Made by a program: the position numbers and the translations under genes
The notes under the pieces: generated by a model
The model's input: the letters and a program-made list of their open reading frames with translations, nothing else
Told to the model about the DNA's origin: nothing
Databases searched by the model: none
In this document: piece after piece, positions 45,801-57,093 of the stretch
Layout of the letters: the number at the start of each line of letters is the position of its first letter
How positions within the stretch are numbered: the stretch's first letter is position 1
Assembly: GCA_034620365.1 (NCBI GenBank)
Contig: JAQGEQ010000071.1
Span: 4,526,001 to 4,590,000 of the forward strand
DNA length: 64,000 nt
DNA from: Pegea sp. RAD2-039
Lineage: Eukaryota; Chordata; Thaliacea; Salpida; Salpidae
Direction of reading: 5' to 3'

Positions 45801-48445
45801 CAGATGCTTCTTTTTATGGTAAACTAACCAGTTGCCTCGATCATGACGTCATGAGGTTGTGTGACTTCCTCTTCAGTGACGTCATTATCATCGTTGCTTT
45901 TTGGCGGTTCAACAATATAAACAGCGCCACCTGGTGTAGTAATCGTTTCTTGTACTTCATCAATCTTATCATCAGTGACGTCATCTCCCTAAGAAGTGAA
46001 CTGATGAGATAAAAATGTTTACAATGACGTCATCAACTTACGTCAACAGTGGGTTTTGACAAACCGAAAAAGCGACAAATATGATCATGATAAGATTCAA
46101 GTTCTTCGGCAATCATCAGTGGATATCCCCCGAGATTAGCTCTTTGTTCCAGGTAGAAATTATTGTAACTGCCGATAAAAAGTTAAAATGGCGGATGTTG
46201 AATATCACTTCTAACCCAGCTTTAATATCCTCCAGCAAGTTGAAAGTCACATTTAAACACGTGTTCAAGCTGTCGGAGGAATTTTCCTGCCTCAATCGAT
46301 CCAGAATCATGTCTAGTCTCGCCTCTTTCTCTTCGTTCTCTTTATCTTGTATGGAGCGATCTTTATCGAGCTTGTTCTTCAGGATTCTGGATGTTAGTAT
46401 CTAAATAAAGATGCAGGGAAGAGCTTACTTCTAATTGTCGCTCTTTTCTTGCAAGATTGATCTCATGGAGGTCCCAAAGATGAGCTGCTCCTTGTACGAA
46501 TTGAAAGAGTTGATGAAGTTCTTTTTCGTTTTGCCGTGAAGCACTTTCAATCATTTCCTGAGAGTGTTTCCAAATTAATTTCGAAATTTTTCAAACCTCA
46601 AAACTTACTTCCATATTTTGTAGCTTCAACTCAAAAACCTTCAATTGATTTCCGACATGAGTGAGAAATTGGTCGCTGACTATTTTGGAAGCTTCTTCTT
46701 TTTCGCAGATCTTTTTTTGAATGAGATCTCTCTGAAGTAGATTGAAATATGAGATGCAGATCATGCAGAAGATCAGGACTCACCTTGCATTGATCAGCAA
46801 AATTCAAACAATCCTGACAAACATCTTCATAAATTTTATGCAAATTTTTTAACCAATCGCGATGCAGATCTTCAAGATTTTGTTGAGCTTTCGACAGTGA
46901 AGAGTTCCATTTGTAAACTGAAGGTTTGGTAGCCACTGGAGGCTACAAAGAGCTTAGTTAAGATCAACGGTTTGGAGAAATGGGGCACCTTGAAAATTTT
47001 TAGTTGATTCAAAACTTCAGATCTTGTAGTTACAAGATCATTTTGCTGCTTCTTCATGATCTCGTTCAGTTCATCAACATCCGAAGGATTACTTACTTCT
47101 GAGCTTTTCATGTAATCTCTGCGATAATCAGTTGATGAAGATCAGCTAACAAGTCACGTTGCCGCTTACGTAAATTTCGATATGACTCGGTCACAATGTT
47201 TCTTTCGCCATTTAGAGACCCACTGCTGGAAGTTGAGGTAGAGATTAATCTGTTCACTGATGACACTCTCTTTCATATTGTGACGTAGCTGAGCGTACGC
47301 GCGCCTGTACGATGACGTCACAGTTTAGTTAATCAATCAGTAGTCGACAAACCTATTAGCAAGCATTGTCTGGTTGAGCAACATCGATTCGATGTCAATA
47401 TGTCGGCGGGTTTCGGGGGGCGGAATTGCCGCCATTTCCATTAACCGAGTCGAGTACTTGTGCAAGATATCAGTGATCTAAATTAATAGTTTAAACACTA
47501 AATAGCTGTGATGACGTCATCACTTACAAGTTCAATTCTTTGGTCTTCGATTCGTTGAAACTCTCTATCCGAGTCATCGACTAGATGCATCTTCTCATCG
47601 ATTTTATTCATCAATTCTTCCCAAATCTCTTTTAAGTCTTCATAGCTCTTTTCAAAGACACTTTCATCGTCAGACACTAATCTAGATTTTGAGGTTAGAT
47701 CAGAAATGAGTGATGACAAGGAAAGATTACCTGTAGATTTCTGATGTATGATCATCTACTATTTGTAAAGAGTCACGGAGTGAGATGGATTTCATTTGGA
47801 CACTTTTTTGAACTTCTTCACTCAAATGATTCAACTTTTCGAACATCTCATTCAAACATTCATCATATCTAGAAGAAAAGATTCAGTTGAGATATCTTAG
47901 AAGACTTTCAGGGAAGTCATGTTTTGATGATGAAGATTACTTAATTTGGCATTTTTCTCTGATTCGATCAATGACGTTAGAAGTTTGAGATGACTTTTCA
48001 GGTTGATTCAGCTTTTCTGGAAGTCCGCAAACCTCTGTAACTTCTATTTCTTTCTGTGTCTTTTTTTGCTTTATTTTTTCAGAGATCTTTAATTGCCTTT
48101 ATATAAAAATAAATCTAAAGTTTCATATCTACAAGTATTTTTATGATTAGTTGAGATGTTTTACCTGTATCTAACTGGATTTTCAGTTTTATAGTCATTT
48201 AATAATCCATTCTTCCACAGCACTTGTCGTTTTGTTAAAGTATTTTGTGCTGTTAGCCCACCATCGCTTCTATCAGATAAAAGTGAGTCTCTTTTAATTT
48301 CAGGAAGAATAAAATCGTTTCCTTTCAAGCTTTTCTTTTGACGACTGACATTCAATGACTTCATTAATTGAACTTCAGCATCAAACATTTGACGATAAAC
48401 TTTACCACTTTGAACCAAGCGAAATGAGTTTGATGTTTCAGTCAT
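42885..48445 (-). CDS. CCDC180: Coiled-coil domain-containing protein 180
   Basis: Minus-strand multi-exon gene starting with MTETSNSFRLVQSGKVYRQM at 48445 and ending EEIRMLYQ with TGA at 42887-42885. The first exon reads KVYRQMFDAEVQLMKSLN and LLNDYKTENPVRYR, matching the N-terminus of human CCDC180 (KAYQQIFQAEVQLVHSL; LPNDWIMENPVLHR). A central block, QLFQFVQGAAHLWDLHEINL, matches the DUF4455-type region of that family. The rest is a long, strongly helical, Glu/Lys/Arg-rich coiled coil cut by many short introns. CCDC180 is associated with ciliated lineages, but its molecular job is poorly known (family knowledge). Exons and introns carry an exceptional density of TGACGTCA palindromes. I did not resolve every exon border, so exact protein length is not given. 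Confidence 0.85.
43082..47519. repeat. Cluster of TGACGTCA palindromes across the CCDC180 gene
   Basis: Twenty copies of the 8-bp palindrome, many extended to GATGACGTCATCA, start at 43082, 43214, 43260, 43423, 43784, 43799, 44530, 44615, 44627, 45041, 45079, 45677, 45720, 45789, 45844, 45877, 45976, 46025, 47313 and 47512. They are not in a regular tandem array and fall in both exons and introns. Confidence 0.85.
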
Positions 48446-50166
48446 TTCTCTGTTATTCTACGTAGAACTTAAATTACTATTTATAAATTATGCCATATCA
48501 TTGTTCCTTTAAGAAAATTTTAATTTCTTATTGGTTAAAAATTATCTTCAGCTATTATGGTTACATTAAGAAAACTCAGTTTATTATAGAGTTGTCTTAT
48601 TCACCATATAAAAAAATAGAAATAAAAACTAATTTATTTGTTTATTTTTAACTACTGTTTTATTATCTTCATTTCATTTTAAATCCAAATCAGATATTTT
48701 TACAAATCATAAATATTTAATGTTTAAAGGATTTATTCTGTTTTCATAAACTTAGAAAGTAGTGTCAACTGAAATTTTCAACAACAAAAATATACTTTCA
48801 AAATTAAATTAAATCACAGAAGCTTTTAATTTTCTAAATTACAATGCTGCAGTCAAATTTACTTTTCGTAGCTTGCATTTAACTTTTTCAACTCAAATTG
48901 AAAAACAACAACAACCTTGTTTCACAAATGAAACTGGTAACTGGAAAAACTCTTTAATGTAAATTATAGATTTAACAACACATGAAAAGTTTATTTTAAG
49001 AATTACGTTGTTTTAATTTTTTATCTACTAAATTATTAATGATTAATTGAGCTTATATGAATTTTACTAAAAAGCTCAGCTTTACAAGTTGTTATGACGA
49101 TCAGATGTTTGGGGAAGTCCCAAAGTTGAAAAATATATATTTTAACATTTGTTAAGTATTTGTTTAAGTTCTATAATTATTTATTTATGTTGATTAATTT
49201 GTTGATTTAACGAACACAAAATATAGTTGCTTTTATTTATATATTTTTGTAGATTGTTGCAAAATTTGTAGATTTTAAAGAAATCGAATCGTGATTAAAG
49301 AAAATTAGAATAAATTTACTTGAGTAATTAATTAATTAGCCTACAGCTCTAATTACAGAAAAGTAACTTACATCTGATTTATTTTAAACAGTTATTTTGA
49401 AAGAAAACAACTAAAGTTTTAGTTTTTAAAATACTTACTTATAATACATATTTACTTATAAATATATAGTAAATTATATATTGCTATGACGTAGATTTTG
49501 TGATTTTAGTGACAATGGTATTTTTGAAAATTGTATTTATTATTTGAATGAAAAAAGTACTTTTGCTTTAAACTTATTTATATTTTTAACCTATCAGTCT
49601 TTAGAAAACTTTATCTATATACTGGCTAAGCTGGATTAAAATCATGTTTTATATTATATAACATATTTTATTCAAAATGATTTAAGTTCAAAAAAGTATT
49701 ACTAATTGTTTTCAAAATTTTTTCGATTAAATTTTTTTCCGGGCTTTTTTGTCATCACACTATTTTGGGCTGTATTCTGTTGGAGTTTAATACGTTACTA
49801 TATAAGCTGTGTATATACCGATCACTTCTACTTTGCTCGTAGTAAGTTGAACTTGTCGTTGCAGTGTGAGAATCCGTAACCTTTTATTTCAGAGTTTTCT
49901 ATATTTTAAGAAAAGTAATATAGGTTTGATGTAATAATTTATATTGAAATAATTAAGGAAATAAACATTTTTAAGAAAATAAATTAAATATGTTTTATGT
50001 ATTATTTCTTAAATATTAGATATTAAAAAGTATTTTAAAGTTATTGTCTATATATTATTTGTTTTTAAATAAATTTATTAATTTTTGTAAGACTTTAATT
50101 ATTATTTCTTTTTAGGAATCCATTTAAAAGTTTATAGATGTTAAATATAATTTGTTTTAATTAAAG
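48446..50166. other. Head-to-head intergenic region, CCDC180 / GALNT7
   Basis: 1.7 kb shared upstream region of two divergent genes, mostly very AT-rich. Near the GALNT7 side a less AT-rich stretch (about 49735-49890) contains CTATATAAGCTG, a possible TATA box. No coding exon is seen. Confidence 0.55.
49799..49806 (+). promoter_or_regulatory. Possible TATA box of GALNT7
   Basis: A TATATAAG motif lies about 365 nt before the GALNT7 ATG, in a locally GC-richer stretch. That stretch could hold a 5' UTR exon, with a GTAAG donor-like site downstream and TTTTTAG acceptors nearer the ATG. This is inference from motif and position only. Confidence 0.3.
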
Positions 50167-53100
50167 ATGCGTCGTTCAAAAAGAAACTTGTTAAAAATTG
50201 TAGCTTTGGTTGTAGTAGTTTTGATATTATTTACTGCATTTATAAATTCTAAGAATGCATACATTCAAAAACATTTTGAAAAAGTTTTAGAGCCAGAAAA
50301 AATGGACTTGGTAATTATCTTTTAGTAAAATTTTCTTAAAATGTTAATAAAATGTTCTTTAAAATCTTTTATTTATTTACACTTATATATATCTTTCTTA
50401 AATTATTAATTTAAGATTTTAGATAACTTTAAAGCTACCTATAGAACCTTGATAAGAGGAAAAATGGTAAAATAATATAACTATTTAAATAAACAATAAC
50501 ATTGTATTATTTAACTGGCAGTTTTATTTATTTATCTTTAACTTTAATTATTTATAGAAACCAACAGAAGAAGAAGTAAAATCTTTTAACAATAGACCAA
50601 CTGGAAAGGATTCTTTACCTTTTGACTGGGAGTTTAGGGTATTTGTAGCTTAATTACTTATTTTTTATGTTTATTTATCAATTATCTTTGTTTGTTTTTA
50701 TTGACTCTTGTCTTTTGCATTTGACTAAAAATAATTTTGATTTGTTGTAAAGTTTTTATTTTAAGTAATTTCTTTCAATTATAATGCTATTTTTTTTTTA
50801 TAAATCCATATTACATAATTTTACTTTTTTGTTCACTATAAATATTGAATTTTATAAAATACTTTTAAAAGATCATTTTTCAGTTTATGAAAGAAAACTG
50901 AAAAACTCCAGATAATGATTTATCAATCAATGTTAAACATGTTACTTTTCTTTCTTTGCTAAAATCAATTTCTCATTTAGACTCCAAGTGACTTTGAGTA
51001 TCCAAAATATGTGGAAGGAAAATTAGGCAACTATGAATTAGAAAATCCATCTCAAAAGTCCGTTTGTTTGTTTCAAATAAATAAATTGTAACTTCTACAT
51101 CATTTAGACGAGCTGGAGCCGGTGAATACGGTGAAGAAGTTGTGTTAGATTCTAGTCTAGACACTTCAGTGAAAAAATCCATCGCTGAATTTGGTTTCAA
51201 TATAATTGCTAGTGATCGTATATCTTTGGATCGTGCTCCTAAAGATCTGAGAAGATTGGAGTGAGTTATCAAAACAATTTTAGATTCGAATTGAAACTCA
51301 TCGAATTTATCAGATGCAAATACTACGAGTATCCATCCCGACTTCCATCTGTAAGCGTCGTCATCGTCTTCCACAATGAAGCATGGTCACCTCTCATGAG
51401 AACCGTCCACAACGTTATCAACAATTCACCAAGAGAACTCATCCATGAAGTTGTGATGATTGATGATGGGAGCAAAAAACGTGATCATCATCAACTCCTT
51501 AAACTTGCATCCAATTTCACTCCTATCAACAGCTCATCTGGGATCACGATTAGATGAGTACATCACTCGCTTTAATGGATTAGTAAAACTCTTCCGTAAC
51601 TCACGACGCGAAGGACTGATCCGTGCTCGGAGTATCGGAGCAAGAAAATCCAGTGGAGAGGTCTTCCTCATCTCTTACATCAATCTTCTTCAACTCTTCT
51701 TTTAGATTCTTGTGTATCTGGATGCTCATTGTGAAGCAGAACCAAACTGGCTCCCTCCTCTTATAACCCCCATCATTAATGATCACAGAGTCTGTACTGT
51801 TCCTCTGATTGATGTAATCGATGGAAACAAGTAAATGATCCCGAGTTTAACTCCTCCAAATCTTTGAGAGAGTCTTTTGAAGATATACATTCACTGAGCA
51901 AGCTGGTGGTGATGAGAATGGACATGCCAGAGGTGCTTGGGACTGGAGTCTTACCTGGAAGAGGATCCCGCTTACTAAAAAAGAGAAGAAATCACAAAAA
52001 CGGATCACTGATCCCTACAAGTAAAAGATCTTTGATCCAAAACCTCTCTCATCATCTAATCCCAGATCTCCTGCGATGGCTGGAGGTCTTTTCGCGATCA
52101 ATCGTGAATACTTCTTCGAATTGGGTTTATATGACCCAGGACTTGAAATATGGGGAGGAGAGAACTTCGAGATCTCCTACAAGGTCCCAAAATCCTCCAA
52201 TTTCTTCCTTTAATCTTTCAACTTGTTCGTATCCAGTTGTGGCAGTGTGGAGGTCAACTTCTATTTGTACCTTGCAGCAGAGTTGGCCACGTGTATCGTT
52301 TACCTGGTTGGCATGGAAACCCAACACCTAGTTATGTCCCTGCAGACGCTATCGTGAGGGTACCTGAAAGTTTGTTGAATATTTCAAGTCTATTTTTAGA
52401 CTTTTTATCTCAATTTTCATGTAATGTTCGAAAAAATTCCACTTAAAATCTGTTTTTTTAAACAAATCCAACAAAAAAAGCTTTTCAAATCGAATTGAAC
52501 TTCCTGTTTCAACGATTTTATCATTTCCAAATATTCAAATTGACATTTTAAAGGTTCTCTACAAACATAACAGAAAGCTTTTTGCAGAATTACAAGCGAG
52601 TAATTGAAACCTGGTGGGGAGATTACAACAAATATTTCTATATGTGAGTTTACATTGAAAATAATTTGAAATTAACGATAGCTGAAGTTGAAATGTTGTA
52701 AAAAATTTCATAGAATAAATAAAAAGTTCAAAAAAAAGTAAATTGAAATCTTTTTATCGATAAAAATTTCACCAAAAACGTTTGTCGAAAAGATTCGCTT
52801 CTGTAGGTTCATTTAAGTTCGTTCCACTTCACTACACAGCGAGTTCAGGTTGATTTATTTGTCAGGCGGCGACCAGACGTGAAGAAAGTCGATGCAGGTG
52901 ACTTGACAGAGCAAATCGCGATTCGTGAACGACTTCAATGTCGATCCTTCGATTGGTTCATGAAGGAAATCGCGTATGACATCTCTGCGTAAGTCATCGT
53001 CTCATTTGCTCACTTTTTCAGTTGTCACGTGATTATTTGTTTCAGGCATTTCCCTGAAGTTGAAAAGCCATCTGGGGCTTGGGGCCGAATCACAAACGTA

Positions 53101-53661
53101 GCTAGTAAAAAATGTGTTGACGGTAGGTTTGGAGGTTCCGGGTCACCTATCTACTTGTCCGAATGTGCCAAGAGTAGTGGCGAATTGGTCAGTTGCAAAT
53201 TAAACTCGGCCATTTTACAAATTAGCCATTTTGGTGTCTTTATTGAAAACTTGTTTCAGAGCTGGTGGCTGACATGGCATGAAGATATTCGTCCTGGAGG
53301 ACATACTGCAGATACTGCCAGAAAAGTATGTCTTGATTGTGTCGGAAGAGACAACGTGGTGTCTTTTTGGGAGTGTCATGAGATGCAGGGGAACCAATTA
53401 TGGAAGTTTTTGGTGAAGATCATTTCTTCTTGATCCTTCATAAATTTTCATCTTCTCTTTCAACAGCATACCAAGAAACAAATGTTCCATGTCATCTCTG
53501 GATCATGTCTTGAAGCTTCTCCTGATTCTGGCAAGATGTATGTTCGTGTTTGTGATCAGAACAATCCTCTACAACAGTGGCAATGGACAAATGTGAATTT
53601 GACACAAATCAATGACTTCAACAGCAACCTTCATGATGCAGTAAACAAAGTTGATATTTAG
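50167..53661 (+). CDS. GALNT7: Polypeptide N-acetylgalactosaminyltransferase 7
   Basis: Golgi enzyme that adds GalNAc to Ser/Thr, in this subfamily preferring already glycosylated peptides (family knowledge). The start at 50167 gives a basic cap and a signal anchor ([18 protein letters not shown]). A short stem follows, then [15 protein letters not shown] and [19 protein letters not shown]. Next come [20 protein letters not shown], the metal-binding LDAHCE (about 51718-51735), and [29 protein letters not shown] and [11 protein letters not shown] (from 52151) complete the catalytic core. After [17 protein letters not shown], the specific RLPGW-GNPxPxYV and [17 protein letters not shown] blocks single out GALNT7 over other GALNTs. 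A ricin-type lectin domain ([31 protein letters not shown]) ends the protein at TAG 53659. It appears intact. Confidence 0.93.
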
Positions 53662-55709
53662 ATCTTCATCACTTCATCAACACGTCAATCATACAAGATG
53701 TAGATCACATTTGATCAGATTTAATCCATATTATTATTCCAGCAGTATTTCTTTAGTTTCATTGTATTTTGGTGATGACATTCATCTGATAAATCATCAT
53801 TTGTATCAATAGTTTTAAATCAAATGTATTTATCAGTAGATAAAATGAAATTATTTTATAAAAAAAGCAGTAAACGCGAGGCCTTTAGCGCAATCAGTTG
53901 CTAGGCAATAAAATCGAAATTAGACTAAAATGGCTTTTTTAGTTTAATATTTGTTTTTACAATTTCTTTATATCCGCATTCTGCTTGTGTTGGTTTATAG
54001 CTGGAAAAAAGCATTTTACAAAAACCAATTGTCTATCTTCTTCTCTTATCAAGATACTTCAAATGTATTTCAATCTATTAGACCTCTTTGTTATCTACTA
54101 ATGTTTCAGGTTCTACTGTGCCTGTTTACAAGCATATATTTATTCATTATATTTCTTTCTCATATTTATAGGAATATTTTTTCTCCTTTTCAATGATTTA
54201 AAAACTTACGAAGTGTATTTAGCATGACGATTTGTCTTTTGAAATTTCTCTGTGTTTTACTCCATTACTTTTAATGTGTCCTTATCGTGTTTGTGAGTCG
54301 AAACCAAACGCTAATATATCTCAACATTCACTTTAGCTTTCTTCTGAATTTTACTCAATACAACTAGTGTGTTTTTTATACATTTAACAGCTTTTTAGTC
54401 AAACAGTCACTGGTTTTTTATCCGTTATTTGTTGACCAGATAAACTTTCCTGTTTTCTTTTTCATACATCTACTTGATATTCATCATATTGTAATAACAA
54501 AGACTTGAAAATTCAGAAATACTCTTTGAAAACCAGTTTTTTTCAAAGATATTTTTAAAAGCTCTGCAAGTTTTATTCAAACTTAATAAGTATTGAAAGA
54601 TATTTTAATAAACTTGTATGGTAATTTGTTTGATGCTTCTTATAGATAATGTTTAGAAATTGGCCATGTTGAAAAGGCTTTGTAACAAAAGTATTGATAT
54701 CCAAAAATTTTTGAAATTTGAAATTCTAGAGATATGAATTATATACAAAAAATAAAACAGTTAAGATAAATTTGATAATAGTAAAAATAGATTTAAAAAA
54801 TAAAGTCAATTTCAGAGAATAAAAACATTTCTGGGAATTTATCAGATTTAAGTAAGCAAATAGAAGATTTTAGCGCGTTTTTTCAAATAGAGGTCACTTA
54901 AATAAGTAACTTCTTTTATCCTAACAAAAGTCACTGTGAAAACAAGATTATACTCAAGTAATAAAGTATAAGTTGGTTCTTATAAACACAGCAAGCTACT
55001 ATAGTGCTTGAAAGTTCAATTTCTTCTGATCTTTCTCAGATTATGTTAAACATGTAATAAGCCACGGAAAAAATTTAAAAGTAAGCTTAGTTTGTGTAAA
55101 TATCAAGTTTATCGTCACCAAAACAGTAAGTTAGCAACACCAATAGGTTAACAAACAGAAATACTAAAATGAGCACACTGTAATTGACATTTGGTACTTA
55201 ACAGAATTAATTACTCTCAATTTAATCAATTCAATCGATTTAACGACAATCTATAAATAATAAAACATTTTAATGTGATTTATTTGTAGCATCAAATGAT
55301 ATAAGAGAAAAGTATTTAAAGTAAATCATTAAATATATAGACTTTTGTAATTCTATAGTTGATAAAAGATGCCAGTTAGTTGAGTCATGAATATTTATTG
55401 ATTTTAAAATTACTACTGATATTTTGTAGCAAGCAAGTTCAAGCTTTATTAGTTTTTATTTATTTTTATATGAAGCAAAGAAGAATATATCTAAATTGAA
55501 TTTGAAAAAGGCTTTATCATTATAAACATTTTGAGAATACATTTGAAATAATGTCCTTTATGTAAGTTGTTTTAAAAAAATGTGTTTATTTCTAAATGTC
55601 TTCATAAAAGTATATTCGAACATTATGTGACTTATACATTTTATTTAATCCGACAGAAAAGCTGTAAATTTAAAAATTTAGAAAACTATTAATAGCTATC
55701 CTCAGCGTG
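53662..55709. other. AT-rich spacer after GALNT7
   Basis: Contains the GALNT7 3' UTR and AT-rich sequence. The open frame at 53951-54196 is hydrophobic and AT-driven, with no start context or homology I recognise. No gene is supported. Confidence 0.55.
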
Positions 55710-56179
55710 ATGTCAAAAACGACAACAAATTGCAGAATCGTAACTGAAGTTCGTCTCCTTAATAAGAAACAACAAAACTACTCAATTAGAATCAGATGTA
55801 TCAGCCCGGTAAAGATGCAAATAACTAACAAGATAAGGTTTCAACATGTTCAAATGGATAAGGAATCAAAATATGTTTCTAATTCAATGTTTGAGATGAA
55901 AAGAAAGTCGGACAATTCTTCAAGCTTTTCAGGTATGAAGGATGTTTATTTTATAGTGTACAGTTTGAGTTAACAACAAAACATGTTTCTATAAAAGCAT
56001 AATTTTAATGAAAATTAAGTTTTCAACATTACTTAATTCAACATTACAAATTTACAAAATCTTTATTAGCTAAAATGAATTTAGTAAGTGTAAGTTCTTT
56101 GAGACAATTTTTTGTTGTTTTTTTAATCTATTCCTTAGTATCTTCTATAATATCAGCCAGAACAACATTAGATCATTAA
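55710..56179 (+). CDS. Doubtful two-exon small gene
   Basis: An acceptor-like ATCCTCAG precedes an ATG at 55710. The frame reads MSKTTTNCRIVTEVRLLNKK, continues Lys/Arg/Ser-rich to SSSFS, and meets a GGTATG donor at 55932-55937. A downstream acceptor (TAATATCAG, 56157) would continue in phase to RTTLDH and a TAA at about 56179. The product would be near 82 residues, basic, with no membrane segment. Its codon composition is less AT-driven than flanking sequence. There is no recognised family, and the second exon is very short, so chance cannot be excluded. Confidence 0.3.
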
Positions 56180-57093
56180 TCTGCAAAAGATGAAGACCGT
56201 GGTTTTTATTTGGACAACTGTAGAATTAATTCTTGTCTAATAAACTAGTTGCCTGAGTTGATGTTCGAATTTAATGTTATGACACTTTTTTGATGACGCT
56301 AATAATAATAACTTAATAATGATAAGTTTAAATATTGTTATTAAAAAAAATTTTTTACTTTTATGCATCGTGCGCCTAATTATTTTACAACATCTATATA
56401 TGTTTCTTTTAATTCCTAAAAAGTCATAAATAGCAATTGCTTGTACTTATTACCAGTTATTAACGTGTTTATTTTTTCAATTGGATTCTTAGTTGGTTAT
56501 AGTAACAATTTTTATAAATGACTAAAAATAATGTTGATTTTATAGTTTTGACCACCGATTTTACAACTGTACTGCCACATATTACTCTTACAAATTTAAA
56601 TATTATTGCTATAATTTTAATTTTCAGTAAAATTTGCTAAAATTTAAATTCATACTGATAGCTTAATAGTCATTAAAATGTTATTTGGAAGAGTAATTTA
56701 TGTCTTTTTAGATAAGAATCTATATATAAGGCCTACTTTAGCCGAAAACGACCAGGCTAAAATGAGGAATAAGAGACTAAAAACGCATGATTAGCAAATT
56801 GTATACAACTTCTACTTTAAATTCTTAAAAATACTATTTTAAAATATTTAAAGTTTTTGTAAAACGAAAAGATATTTTCGGTGCAATTAACATTTAATTT
56901 TTTAAACTCTTAAATTGACTTCCTATATATTTGCAAATTATTAAGTCTAGCGTGTTTTTATGTTGCTATGAATATTTTAATAAAACAGAAACAAGCGTGC
57001 CAGGAACTTTAGTATACAAAAAAACAATTTACTTTCTATTGATTTATTTCTTTAGATTTAATTTGTAGCAAAAATTACTATATTATTTAAAAT

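Noticed and set aside
44542-46404. Plus-strand open frames across CCDC180
   Set aside because: Antisense shadows of a coiled-coil gene. The minus-strand frames are Glu/Lys-rich and continuous with CCDC180 homology.
49799-49890. Possible snRNA or other Pol II/III small RNA gene in the less AT-rich stretch before GALNT7
   Set aside because: No recognisable snRNA, tRNA or 5S core was seen. It is better explained as promoter or 5' UTR.
53951-54196. Open frame coding a hydrophobic peptide
   Set aside because: Phe/Leu/Ile/Tyr content follows directly from AT-rich sequence, and there is no splice context or homology.
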